18,180 nucleotides of DNA from Bacteroidota bacterium (GTDB taxonomy: Bacteria; Bacteroidota; Ignavibacteria; SZUA-365; JAADGX01), in NCBI GenBank assembly GCA_024276335.1, contig JAJRXL010000228.1, positions 1 through 18,180 of the forward strand, given 5' to 3'. A model generated the notes under the pieces. That model had not been told where the DNA came from. It was given only the letters and a program-made list of their open reading frames with translations, and ran no database searches. The translations under genes and the position numbers were made by a program. Positions 1 through 6,693 of the stretch are shown here, one piece after another; positions within the stretch are counted from its first letter, which is position 1, and each line of letters starts with the position of its first letter.

Positions 1-1
1 G

Positions 2-808
2 TTGCCCAATCCCTTTTACCTCAAGCACCAGGGCGGACTGCTCGATCCCCGCGGACTGGCTTACGTAGTATCGTTCATATTGATCTACTGTGCCGTCCCG
101 TCGATCATGGCCGTGGTGCACCGGGTGCGGCATCGTACGCCTTCCCACCTGTTGCTGCTACTCGTACCCGTGGGCGTGATACTCCTGTTCTACCTGGGCG
201 TGAATCCCATCATGGGCACCGCCCACCGGTACCTGGCGCCGTACTTCCCCCTGGTGCTGTTGATGATGCTACCCGTGCACAAGGGGTACTTTCCTTCCTC
301 GCCCGTAATCACGCCGGCCGGGGCGGCGCTGGCAATGATCGTAATTTTCATGGCAACCTTCAGCTCGATCGACACCGAGGCCCGCGTGTACGGCCGGGGT
401 ATGAACCGTGCCAACATTCCGCTGGGGAAGGCACTCAACGTGGTATTCAGTCGGCCGGAGCAACGCACGCTCGCGTGTGGCGACGCGGGAGCCATTCCGT
501 TTTACTCTCGTTTCCGAACCATCGATCTCATCGGCCTCAACGACGTCCACACGGCGCGCGAGGGCTTTTCCGCCGACCGCGTCATGCGGCAATCGCCTGA
601 CGTCCTCGTCCTTTATTCCAAGAACGGTCTTGACGTGGCAACGGACATGGGCCACGACCGCGAGCTGGTTTCCCATCCACGTTTCAGCGATTACACAATG
701 GTTGGTGCCCTCCTGTTCAATCGCAATTACTATCTTATGGTGTTGGTCCGGAAAGACCTGCCGGAAATTCCCGCGCTGAAAAAAGCGCTGGAGGAAATAC
801 AACCGTGA
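2..808 (+). CDS. C-terminal part of a GT-C-like integral membrane protein (5' partial)
   Basis: The reading frame is open to the left edge, so this is the C-terminal 268 or so residues of a longer protein. Hydrophobic segments lie near residues 18-40, 49-67, 78-92 and 104-120 of the visible part. A soluble C-terminal domain of about 145 residues follows. A His-Arg-Tyr-Leu-x-Pro-Tyr stretch (about residues 75-81) precedes a membrane segment, and the soluble part has a Gly-Asp-Ala-Gly-Ala-Ile-Pro-Phe-Tyr stretch followed by Ile-Asp-Leu-Ile-Gly-Leu-Asn-Asp. That pattern is known from large polytopic membrane proteins of the GT-C glycosyltransferase type (arabinofuranosyltransferase-like and related uncharacterised proteins). 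The catalytic N-terminal loops lie outside the window, so substrate and activity cannot be judged. It ends 47 bases before the peptidase gene on the same strand. Confidence 0.6.
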   Translation: MPNPFYLKHQGGLLDPRGLAYVVSFILIYCAVPSIMAVVHRVRHRTPSHLLLLLVPVGVILLFYLGVNPIMGTAHRYLAPYFPLVLLMMLPVHKGYFPSSPVITPAGAALAMIVIFMATFSSIDTEARVYGRGMNRANIPLGKALNVVFSRPEQRTLACGDAGAIPFYSRFRTIDLIGLNDVHTAREGFSADRVMRQSPDVLVLYSKNGLDVATDMGHDRELVSHPRFSDYTMVGALLFNRNYYLMVLVRKDLPEIPALKKALEEIQP

Positions 809-855
809 AGATATACGGACACCCTATGCATCACCAGCAATAGACCGAGATATCC

Positions 856-2397
856 ATGCGCATCCTGATTATATTGTTTGCCGTGTTTTTTCTTACCGTT
901 TCGCTCGCCGCGCAAAATCATTTCGGCGCCCCGACCTATGATTCGTACACGGCGACGATTATCGGAAAGGTGTCTCTCGACACGCTCCGGAAATACGACC
1001 GCCAGCTTTCCGGGGCCCTGCCCGCCGAGTGGAACAACGAGACGTTCCTTTTCAGCGGACGGTACGCGGGCGCGGGGGGAACGCAGGATTTCCGCAACGC
1101 CGCCAAGTTCATCTACATGCACTTCACGACCAACGGTCTCCAGGCTGCGTTCGAAAACGACACCGCTGGCTCCGCGACCTCGCACAAGTTGAACGTTATC
1201 GGAACCCTGCCGGGACAGATTGAATCCGAGGTCATCGTGTGCGGGCACTTCGACTCCGCCGGTCCGGGCAAACCGGGAGCGGACGACAACGCCAGCGGCA
1301 CATCCGGCGTGCTGGAACTATCCCGCCTGCTTTCCCGGTACAAGTTCTACCGCACCATCAAGTTCATCACCTTCGGCGGAGAGGAACTGGGCCTCCTGGG
1401 GTCAAAGGATTACGCGGCCAGGCATAAGAACGACAGCATCTACGCCGTGATCAACCTGGACATGATCATGTGGGACGATGACGCCGACCAGGTCGTCCAG
1501 GTCCACCGACAGCCCAATTTCGGAAACCAGTACTCCGCCGACCTGGGACAATACATCCTGGAAGTAAACAACCTGTACGGCCTTTCCACAATCGTAAACA
1601 TCATTCCGAACGGAACCACCCGTTCCGATCACGCCAGTTTCTGGGCGCAGGATAAATCGGCGGTATTGCTCATCGAGGAGTTCACCTCGCCCTCGGATTT
1701 CAACCCCTACTACCACTCGGTGCTGGACACGTGGCAAAAAGCATCCGCATCGAAGCACCAGCAATTTTTCAAGGCGGTGACAAAACTGGCTGCCGCGTCC
1801 GTTGCCGAGCTTGCCGGCATCCTGGGGCCGCTCCCCGTCGAGCTGACGGCGTTCACCGGGGTTTTCGAAGGAAACCGGGTCATCCTTCGCTGGAGCACCG
1901 CCACGGAAACCAACAACGCCGGGTTCGCCATCGAGCGCCTTTCCGACGAACGTTCGGCCGTCATCGGTTTCGTGCCCGGCAACGGCACGACCACCGAGCC
2001 GCACTCGTACCGGTTCACCGACAACCGGCCCGCGCCCGGAACTTCGCTCTACAGGTTGCGCCAGATCGACGCGGACTGGACGGTGAGCTTCTCCGGCTGG
2101 ATCATGGTTGCCTCCGTCTCGCCCGGAGCGCCTGTTCTCGCGGCTTACCCCAACCCGCTTCATCGGGGTGACCCCCTGTCCATCGACATTGCCACCGGTT
2201 CCACTGACAGCCGACCGGTGCGCATCACGCTCCACGACGTGTTGGGCCGTACCAGCGCCGTCGTGTTCGACGCCGAAATCACGCCGGGGCTGCGGCGTCT
2301 CCAGGCGGATCTTTCGAACCTTTCCCCGGGGATGTATTTCCTCCGCGCCATCTTCCCGGAGCGGGTCCTGACACGGAAAATCAGGGTGTCGCGTTAG
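856..2397 (+). CDS. Secreted M28-family zinc metallopeptidase with T9SS sorting domain
   Basis: This 513-residue protein has a signal peptide (hydrophobic residues 3-17, likely cleavage after Ala-Ala-Gln around residue 20). Residues 110-320 form an M28 aminopeptidase-type catalytic domain. Ligands expected for two zinc ions are visible: His131 in GHFDS, Asp143 in GADDN, Glu177 in GGEELG, Asp202 in NLDM and His287 in YYHSVLDT. Glu176 fits the general base. Residues about 326-420 resemble the beta-sandwich linker common in T9SS cargo, opening with Leu-Pro-Val-Glu-Leu. Residues 430-513 are a type A sorting domain with AYPNP, a Leu-Ser-Pro-Gly-Met-Tyr-Phe turn and a basic end. It is therefore likely exported across the outer membrane and held at the surface or released. 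Substrate is unknown; aminopeptidase activity is the family norm. The ATG at 856 gives an intact signal peptide, but the upstream Shine-Dalgarno sequence is weak. Confidence 0.9.
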   Translation: MRILIILFAVFFLTVSLAAQNHFGAPTYDSYTATIIGKVSLDTLRKYDRQLSGALPAEWNNETFLFSGRYAGAGGTQDFRNAAKFIYMHFTTNGLQAAFENDTAGSATSHKLNVIGTLPGQIESEVIVCGHFDSAGPGKPGADDNASGTSGVLELSRLLSRYKFYRTIKFITFGGEELGLLGSKDYAARHKNDSIYAVINLDMIMWDDDADQVVQVHRQPNFGNQYSADLGQYILEVNNLYGLSTIVNIIPNGTTRSDHASFWAQDKSAVLLIEEFTSPSDFNPYYHSVLDTWQKASASKHQQFFKAVTKLAAASVAELAGILGPLPVELTAFTGVFEGNRVILRWSTATETNNAGFAIERLSDERSAVIGFVPGNGTTTEPHSYRFTDNRPAPGTSLYRLRQIDADWTVSFSGWIMVASVSPGAPVLAAYPNPLHRGDPLSIDIATGSTDSRPVRITLHDVLGRTSAVVFDAEITPGLRRLQADLSNLSPGMYFLRAIFPERVLTRKIRVSR

Positions 2398-2426
2398 ATG
2401 CCGTTACGGTTCTCCACCCTTTGCCC

Positions 2427-3140
2427 ATGAGTGTTCCCCGCATCCTCTCCGTCCTCGCCCACCCCGACGACGAATCGTTTCTCATGGGTGGAACCATCGC
2501 GCGTTACGCCCGGTCGGGCGACGCCGAGTGGTACCTCCTGACACTGACCAGGGGAGAAGCGAGCCGCCATCGCCGGCGGCTGAATCTTTCCCCGGAGGAG
2601 ATGGCCGCCCGCCGCACGAGGGAACTGGCAACCGCAGCGGCGCACCTAGGCATCGCCAAGGTATTCCTCCGCTCCTATCCCGACGGAGGGCTGCGGGACC
2701 TCGACCCCCGTGTTCTCATCCGTGACGTGCAAGCGCTGGTACGCGAACTCGCTCCCGCCGTCCTGATCACGTTCGACGTGCAGGGCGGCTCTCTCCATCC
2801 CGATCACATCGTCGCGCACCACATCACCAAGCACGTCTTCTGCGAAGAGCGGGAACGCATCCCTACCCTGCACCGCCTGGCGTTCGCCGGCCTGCCCGAG
2901 GAAACGGTGAAGCGTTTTCCACGGACTTTGGCGGGGATCCCATCCCACCGCCTCCATGCCCGCATCCCGGTGGCGGAATACCACGAGTACGAGCGAAAGG
3001 CTATCTTCGCACACGAGAGCGTAGAACCGGACGTGCGGGAATATAATTACGAGAACTGGATGCTCGACGAATTCGAGTATTACTCCTTTTTCCAGGATCA
3101 ACCTGCCGTACTCGCAGACGATCTCCTGGCCGTAACATGA
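2427..3140 (+). CDS. PIG-L family (LmbE-like) zinc-dependent N-deacetylase
   Basis: The 237-residue product carries the PIG-L signature AHPDDE at residues 11-16 and a second HPDH motif at 124-127. By analogy with MshB and other family members, His12, Asp15 and His127 bind the metal and Asp14 acts as base. Family members remove acyl groups, usually acetyl from N-acetylglucosamine-type sugars in glycolipids, thiols or antibiotics; the substrate cannot be read from the sequence. There is no signal peptide, so it is probably cytoplasmic. An in-frame TTG two codons upstream (2421) is an alternative start; the ATG at 2427 is preferred as the better start codon. It follows the peptidase gene by 29 bases, so the two may share a transcript, although their functions are not obviously linked. 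Length is normal for the family. Confidence 0.88.
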   Translation: MSVPRILSVLAHPDDESFLMGGTIARYARSGDAEWYLLTLTRGEASRHRRRLNLSPEEMAARRTRELATAAAHLGIAKVFLRSYPDGGLRDLDPRVLIRDVQALVRELAPAVLITFDVQGGSLHPDHIVAHHITKHVFCEERERIPTLHRLAFAGLPEETVKRFPRTLAGIPSHRLHARIPVAEYHEYERKAIFAHESVEPDVREYNYENWMLDEFEYYSFFQDQPAVLADDLLAVT

Positions 3141-3309
3141 GCGGACACCGCCGCCCACCGCGGGTATCGCGAATCCTACGGTACGGTAACCCTTGGCGAC
3201 GATCCGGGAGGGATAAAATGATGTTTTGGATTTTACAACCTAAATTCCTTTATTTAATTTTATGAAATTAGTTTTACACCCTGATCAAGATATTTAATAC
3301 ACAATTTTT
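3141..3309 (+). promoter_or_regulatory. AT-rich leader/promoter region of the Rieske-cytochrome b operon
   Basis: Composition drops sharply from GC-rich coding DNA to a strongly A+T-rich stretch at about 3214-3309, just before the Rieske start codon. TTTACA occurs at 3232-3237 and again at 3273-3278 as possible -35 elements. TAATTT (3255-3260) or TAATAC (3295-3300) could serve as weak -10 elements at 16-17 base spacing. A TGATCA palindrome lies at 3282-3287. No clear Shine-Dalgarno sequence precedes the ATG at 3310, which is common in the Bacteroidota and relatives. The promoter assignment is inference from composition and position. Confidence 0.4.
3255..3270. promoter_or_regulatory. 16-bp dyad TAATTT-N4-AAATTA, possible operator
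   Basis: Perfect 6-base arms separated by TATG, 40 bases before the Rieske start codon. The N4 spacing is like that of CRP/FNR-family sites, but the arms do not match the FNR consensus. Because the surrounding DNA is very A+T-rich, chance occurrence is possible. Confidence 0.3.
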
Positions 3310-3756
3310 ATGGATAATCAATCATCTCCCAACGGAACCAAGCGCGATTTCCTTAAATACGCCCTCTCGGGTGGAATCCTTGCCTGGCTCGCGGCAATTT
3401 TCTATCCCATACTGGCATACCTGAATCCACCAAAAGTTACCGGCGCGCAGGTCACCAGCGTCAAGGTGGGCAAGATCGGTGACTTCGAGAACGATTCCGG
3501 CACTATTTTTCGTTTCGGCAACCAGCCGGGGATTCTTATAAAAACCAAGGATGGTGAGTTCAAGGCTTTCAGCGCCACGTGCACGCATCTTGATTGCACG
3601 GTCCAATACCGTCAGGACATGGGTCTGATCTGGTGCGCGTGTCACAACGGCCGGTATGACCTGAGCGGCCGCAACATTGCCGGCCCCCCTCCGCGTCCGC
3701 TTGAAGCGTACAATGTCATAATCAAAAATGACGAGATTCTTGTTACAAAATCGTAA
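3310..3756 (+). CDS. Rieske [2Fe-2S] subunit of a cytochrome bc-type complex
   Basis: This 148-residue protein has an N-terminal anchor (hydrophobic residues about 20-38) and a periplasmic Rieske domain. Cluster ligands are Cys91 and His93 in CTHLDC, and Cys109 and His112 in CACHNG. Cys96 and Cys111 fit the conserved disulfide. The Gly-Pro-Pro-Pro-Arg-Pro loop at 125-130 is the family Pro loop. The export signal has Lys-Arg-Asp-Phe-Leu-Lys at 11-16, a Lys-Arg instead of the usual twin Arg of the Tat pathway. The protein takes an electron from quinol at the Qo site and passes it to a cytochrome c. It is the first gene of the operon, 33 bases before cytochrome b. The same Rieske-first order is known from green sulfur bacteria (petCB). 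Confidence 0.95.
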   Translation: MDNQSSPNGTKRDFLKYALSGGILAWLAAIFYPILAYLNPPKVTGAQVTSVKVGKIGDFENDSGTIFRFGNQPGILIKTKDGEFKAFSATCTHLDCTVQYRQDMGLIWCACHNGRYDLSGRNIAGPPPRPLEAYNVIIKNDEILVTKS

Positions 3757-3789
3757 CATTCATTCACAAACACGCAGGTAGAGAAACAG

Positions 3790-4854
3790 TTGAACAGGTT
3801 GTATCAATGGTTTGACGAGCGGGTCAGCCTCTCGGCATTCATCGAGTTCATCAAGCACAAGGAAGTCCCCAAGCACCGGCACTCGGTCTGGTATTACTTC
3901 GGGGGGGTTACGCTATTTCTGTTTATTGTCCAGGTGTTTTCCGGTATTCTGCTCCTGTTTTACTATCGCCCCGGAGCAGACACCGCGTTCGAAAGCATCA
4001 AGTTCCTCATGACCAAGGTCCAATTCGGTTGGCTGATCCGGTCCATTCACAGTTGGAGCGCCAACCTCATGATTCTCGCGGCGTTCATACACATGTTCAG
4101 CGTGTACCTGACCAAGGCGTATCGTAAACCGCGGGAGATCACCTGGATCACGGGCATGCTCTTGTTCTTCATGGCGCTGGCGTTCGGATTCAGCGGCTAC
4201 TTGTTACCGTGGAACGAGCTGGCCTTTTTCGCTACGAAGGTTGGAACGGACATCGCGGGATCGGTTCCCCTGATCGGCAAACCGCTCCTGGTGTTGTTGC
4301 GCGGCGGTGACAACGTCACCGGCGCAACGTTGTCGCGATTCTTTGGATTCCACGTGGCCCTTTTCCCGGCGATTTTCACGGTGCTGCTCGGCATCCATCT
4401 CTTCCTGGTTCAGATCCAGGGCATGAGCACGCCGCTGAATCCCAAGGAAGACAAGAAATATGACTCCATGCCGTTCTTCCCCAATTTCGTCTTGCGGGAC
4501 CTTCTCCTGTGGTTGATCGTGTTGAACATCCTTGCCGTTCTCGCCGTCTTCTTCCCCTGGGAACTCGGTGTAAAAGCCGACTTATTCGCCTCGGCTCCCG
4601 CGGGCATTTCCCCTGAATGGTATTTCCTCTTCATGTTCCAGGTACTGAAGATGTTGCCATCCCACGTCTGGTTTATCGAGGGAGAGGTACTAGGCATCGT
4701 GTTGTTCGGTATTGCGGGCGCCCTGTGGACCGTGGTTCCATTCCTGGATAAGAAATCCTCCCGGGGCCAGCAAAGCCGGTTTTTCACGTACGTCGGGATC
4801 TTCGCCATTATTTTCATCATCGTGTTCACCATAGTTGGTTGGTTAGCATCGTGA
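3790..4854 (+). CDS. Cytochrome b of a Rieske/cytochrome bc-type quinol oxidoreductase
   Basis: This 354-residue integral membrane protein carries both halves of cytochrome b in one chain: a b6-like N-terminal part with two bis-His hemes and a subunit IV-like C-terminal part. Heme ligand candidates are His87 and His101 (13 residues between) and His188 and His203 (14 residues between). The longer second spacing is the b6f-type pattern rather than the mitochondrial one. The Qo motif PEWY is at 275-278. About seven to eight membrane segments can be traced. It starts with TTG at 3790; there is no good ATG nearby and the N-terminus matches the family. The stop codon overlaps the start of the next gene (GTGA at 4851-4854), so translation is probably coupled. 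No cytochrome c1 or f gene follows; a multiheme cytochrome takes that place. Confidence 0.95.
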   Translation: MNRLYQWFDERVSLSAFIEFIKHKEVPKHRHSVWYYFGGVTLFLFIVQVFSGILLLFYYRPGADTAFESIKFLMTKVQFGWLIRSIHSWSANLMILAAFIHMFSVYLTKAYRKPREITWITGMLLFFMALAFGFSGYLLPWNELAFFATKVGTDIAGSVPLIGKPLLVLLRGGDNVTGATLSRFFGFHVALFPAIFTVLLGIHLFLVQIQGMSTPLNPKEDKKYDSMPFFPNFVLRDLLLWLIVLNILAVLAVFFPWELGVKADLFASAPAGISPEWYFLFMFQVLKMLPSHVWFIEGEVLGIVLFGIAGALWTVVPFLDKKSSRGQQSRFFTYVGIFAIIFIIVFTIVGWLAS

Positions 4855-6350
4855 ACAATACCATTACGAAAAAATACACAACATCATTTTTGTCGGCGGG
4901 AATGTTCATCGCTGCCGCGCTCCTCCTCTTCTCCGAGCCCTCGTTCGGACAGCGCGTCGATGAGTGCCTCGATTGCCATCTCTCGCTGGATACACCCCAA
5001 GCCATCAAGTTCAAGTTCGACGTTCATCGCAAAAAAGGGCTTTCCTGTGCCGACTGTCACGGCGGCAACAAGCGAAGCGACGACATGGACGTTGCCATGA
5101 GCAAGAGCGCCGGATTCCTCGGCGTTCCCAAAACGAACGAGATATCGGAACGGTGCGGAAAATGCCATAACGATGAAGAAAAAATGAGGTCCTACGGTTA
5201 CACCGGGCCGACGGGACAATATGACAACCTCCTGGCCAGCGTGCACGGCGAAGGATCGACCACCGCCGGAGAAAACATTGCGCAGTGCACGACCTGCCAC
5301 GGCGCCCACGGTGTCAGGAAAGTTTCCGATCCCAAGTCGCCAGTCTCGCCCTTGAACGTCGTCGGCACGTGCGCCCGCTGCCACGACGACCCCGGGTACA
5401 TGCGGCAGTACAATCCCTCGCTGCCGACCGACCAGTTGAGCAAGTACCGGACCAGCGTTCACGGGTTGTTGCACGCCAAGAAAGACCCCAAGGTTGCAAC
5501 TTGCGTCAGTTGCCATACCGCGCACACGATCAAGCCTCCCGACGATGCAACCTCCAGCATATACGCGGAAAACATTCCCACCACCTGTGGCAGGTGCCAT
5601 AGCGACCCGGAATACATGGCTTCCTACCACATCCCCACCGACCAGGTGGAGCAGTACAGGAAAAGCGTACACGGGATCGCCTTGCTGGAGAAACACGACG
5701 CCAGCGCGCCGACGTGCAACGACTGCCACGGTAACCACGGCGCCTTCCCTCCCGGCGTCGAATCCATTTCCAATGTATGCGGTACGTGCCACGCCCTGAA
5801 CGCGGAGTTGTTCCGTAAAAGCCCGCATAAAAAGGTGTTCGACGAACGCAATCTTCCCGAATGCGAAACCTGCCACGGCAACCACGATATCCAACCCGCG
5901 ACCATTGAAATGATCAGTGTCGAAAAGGGCGGGTTGTGCGCGCGATGCCACTCGAGTTCCTCCAATCCAAAAGGCTACAAGGCCGCTCTCGCAATGCGCT
6001 CGCTCCTGGACAGCCTGGTCAGCAGTTATGCAAACGCCGAGCGCTTGTTAGACGTCGCCGAGCAGAAAGGCATGGAAGTGGAAGACGAACGCTTTGCCTT
6101 GCGCGACGTCAACCAGGTGCGGCTGCAAGCACGTACAGCGGTGCATGCGTTCAACCTGGCCAAGTTCCACGAGACCGTCGACAAGGGATTGAAAATCGCC
6201 GAAGACACCAAGGCGGCGGGCCGGGCTGCCATCGATGAATTCTATTTCCGCAGATGGGGACTGGCTGTTGCGACGTTGATTATAACGTTCCTCGTCATTG
6301 TACTCTTCCTGTACATCAAGAAAATCGAGCGTAAACCAAACACTACTTGA
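4851..6350 (+). CDS. Undecaheme (11 CXXCH) membrane-anchored cytochrome c of the bc-type operon
   Basis: The 499-residue product begins at a GTG overlapping the cytochrome b stop codon. An in-frame TTG at 4839 would add four residues but lies inside cytochrome b. A signal peptide (hydrophobic about 15-28, ending Ser-Phe-Gly-Gln) is followed by eleven CXXCH motifs at residues 39, 66, 102, 146, 174, 218, 246, 289, 310, 338 and 363. Many extra His residues in repeated Ser-Val-His-Gly and Cys-His-Gly-Asn-His contexts suit bis-His ligation. After the last heme comes a helical stretch of about 100 residues, then one membrane helix (about 470-491) with a short basic tail. The hemes therefore face the periplasm and are tethered at the C-terminus. 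Position and coupling suggest it takes electrons from the Rieske protein in place of cytochrome c1. Confidence 0.93.
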   Translation: MNNTITKKYTTSFLSAGMFIAAALLLFSEPSFGQRVDECLDCHLSLDTPQAIKFKFDVHRKKGLSCADCHGGNKRSDDMDVAMSKSAGFLGVPKTNEISERCGKCHNDEEKMRSYGYTGPTGQYDNLLASVHGEGSTTAGENIAQCTTCHGAHGVRKVSDPKSPVSPLNVVGTCARCHDDPGYMRQYNPSLPTDQLSKYRTSVHGLLHAKKDPKVATCVSCHTAHTIKPPDDATSSIYAENIPTTCGRCHSDPEYMASYHIPTDQVEQYRKSVHGIALLEKHDASAPTCNDCHGNHGAFPPGVESISNVCGTCHALNAELFRKSPHKKVFDERNLPECETCHGNHDIQPATIEMISVEKGGLCARCHSSSSNPKGYKAALAMRSLLDSLVSSYANAERLLDVAEQKGMEVEDERFALRDVNQVRLQARTAVHAFNLAKFHETVDKGLKIAEDTKAAGRAAIDEFYFRRWGLAVATLIITFLVIVLFLYIKKIERKPNTT

Positions 6351-6693
6351 GCACGTTCGCGTCGTTGCGCGAATCTCCTCGTTCGTGCCCAACCACTTAC
6401 ACTTACCGCCAGCGTACCCAGACCTCGCGCGGAGATTTTTCCCTACCCGTGGTCCCGGTGTTTTGAGCCCCCTCTCCTCCGGACCCAAGGGCCGCAACCC
6501 TCGGCCATAGCTTCCCGTGCGTTCATTTCTCAGCGGAACTTGTGTACACGCGCCGCGCCTGGCTTTGGTTTCGCGATACGGTTGAATACACCATGACGCC
6601 ATTCTTGCCGCCGCGTGCCACGGGCGGGTTCCATAAAACAGCAATGCCGGATCTTGCGACCCGGCATTGTTGGTTATGACGATCCGACAGGGT
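6351..6693. other. Convergent intergenic region, 343 bases
   Basis: No convincing gene is seen between the stop codons of the 11-heme and 16-heme cytochrome genes. A clear stem-loop at 6642-6669 is annotated separately. A weaker one occurs at 6608-6627 (CCGCC/GGCGG plus CGT/ACG around a one-base bulge). A short TTCGCG/CGCGAA hairpin at 6356-6373 lies just after the + strand stop. Neither of the weaker hairpins is followed by a T run, so they are poor candidates for intrinsic terminators on the + strand. Confidence 0.5.
6642..6669 (-). terminator. Rho-independent terminator of the 16-heme cytochrome gene
   Basis: A perfect 9-base inverted repeat (CAATGCCGG / CCGGCATTG) with a 10-base loop starts 25 bases after the - strand stop codon. 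Read on the - strand it is followed by CTGTTTTA, a short T-rich tract. It may also slow transcription arriving from the + strand, but no T run follows on that side. Confidence 0.65.

Noticed and set aside
3282..3287. TGATCA as an FNR/CRP-type binding site
   Set aside because: Only six bases of symmetry without the N4 spacer of the FNR consensus; common by chance.
4884..5951. A 355-codon - strand open frame opposite the 11-heme cytochrome gene
   Set aside because: The + strand frame has eleven heme motifs and operon coupling; the antisense frame has no ribosome binding site or domain.
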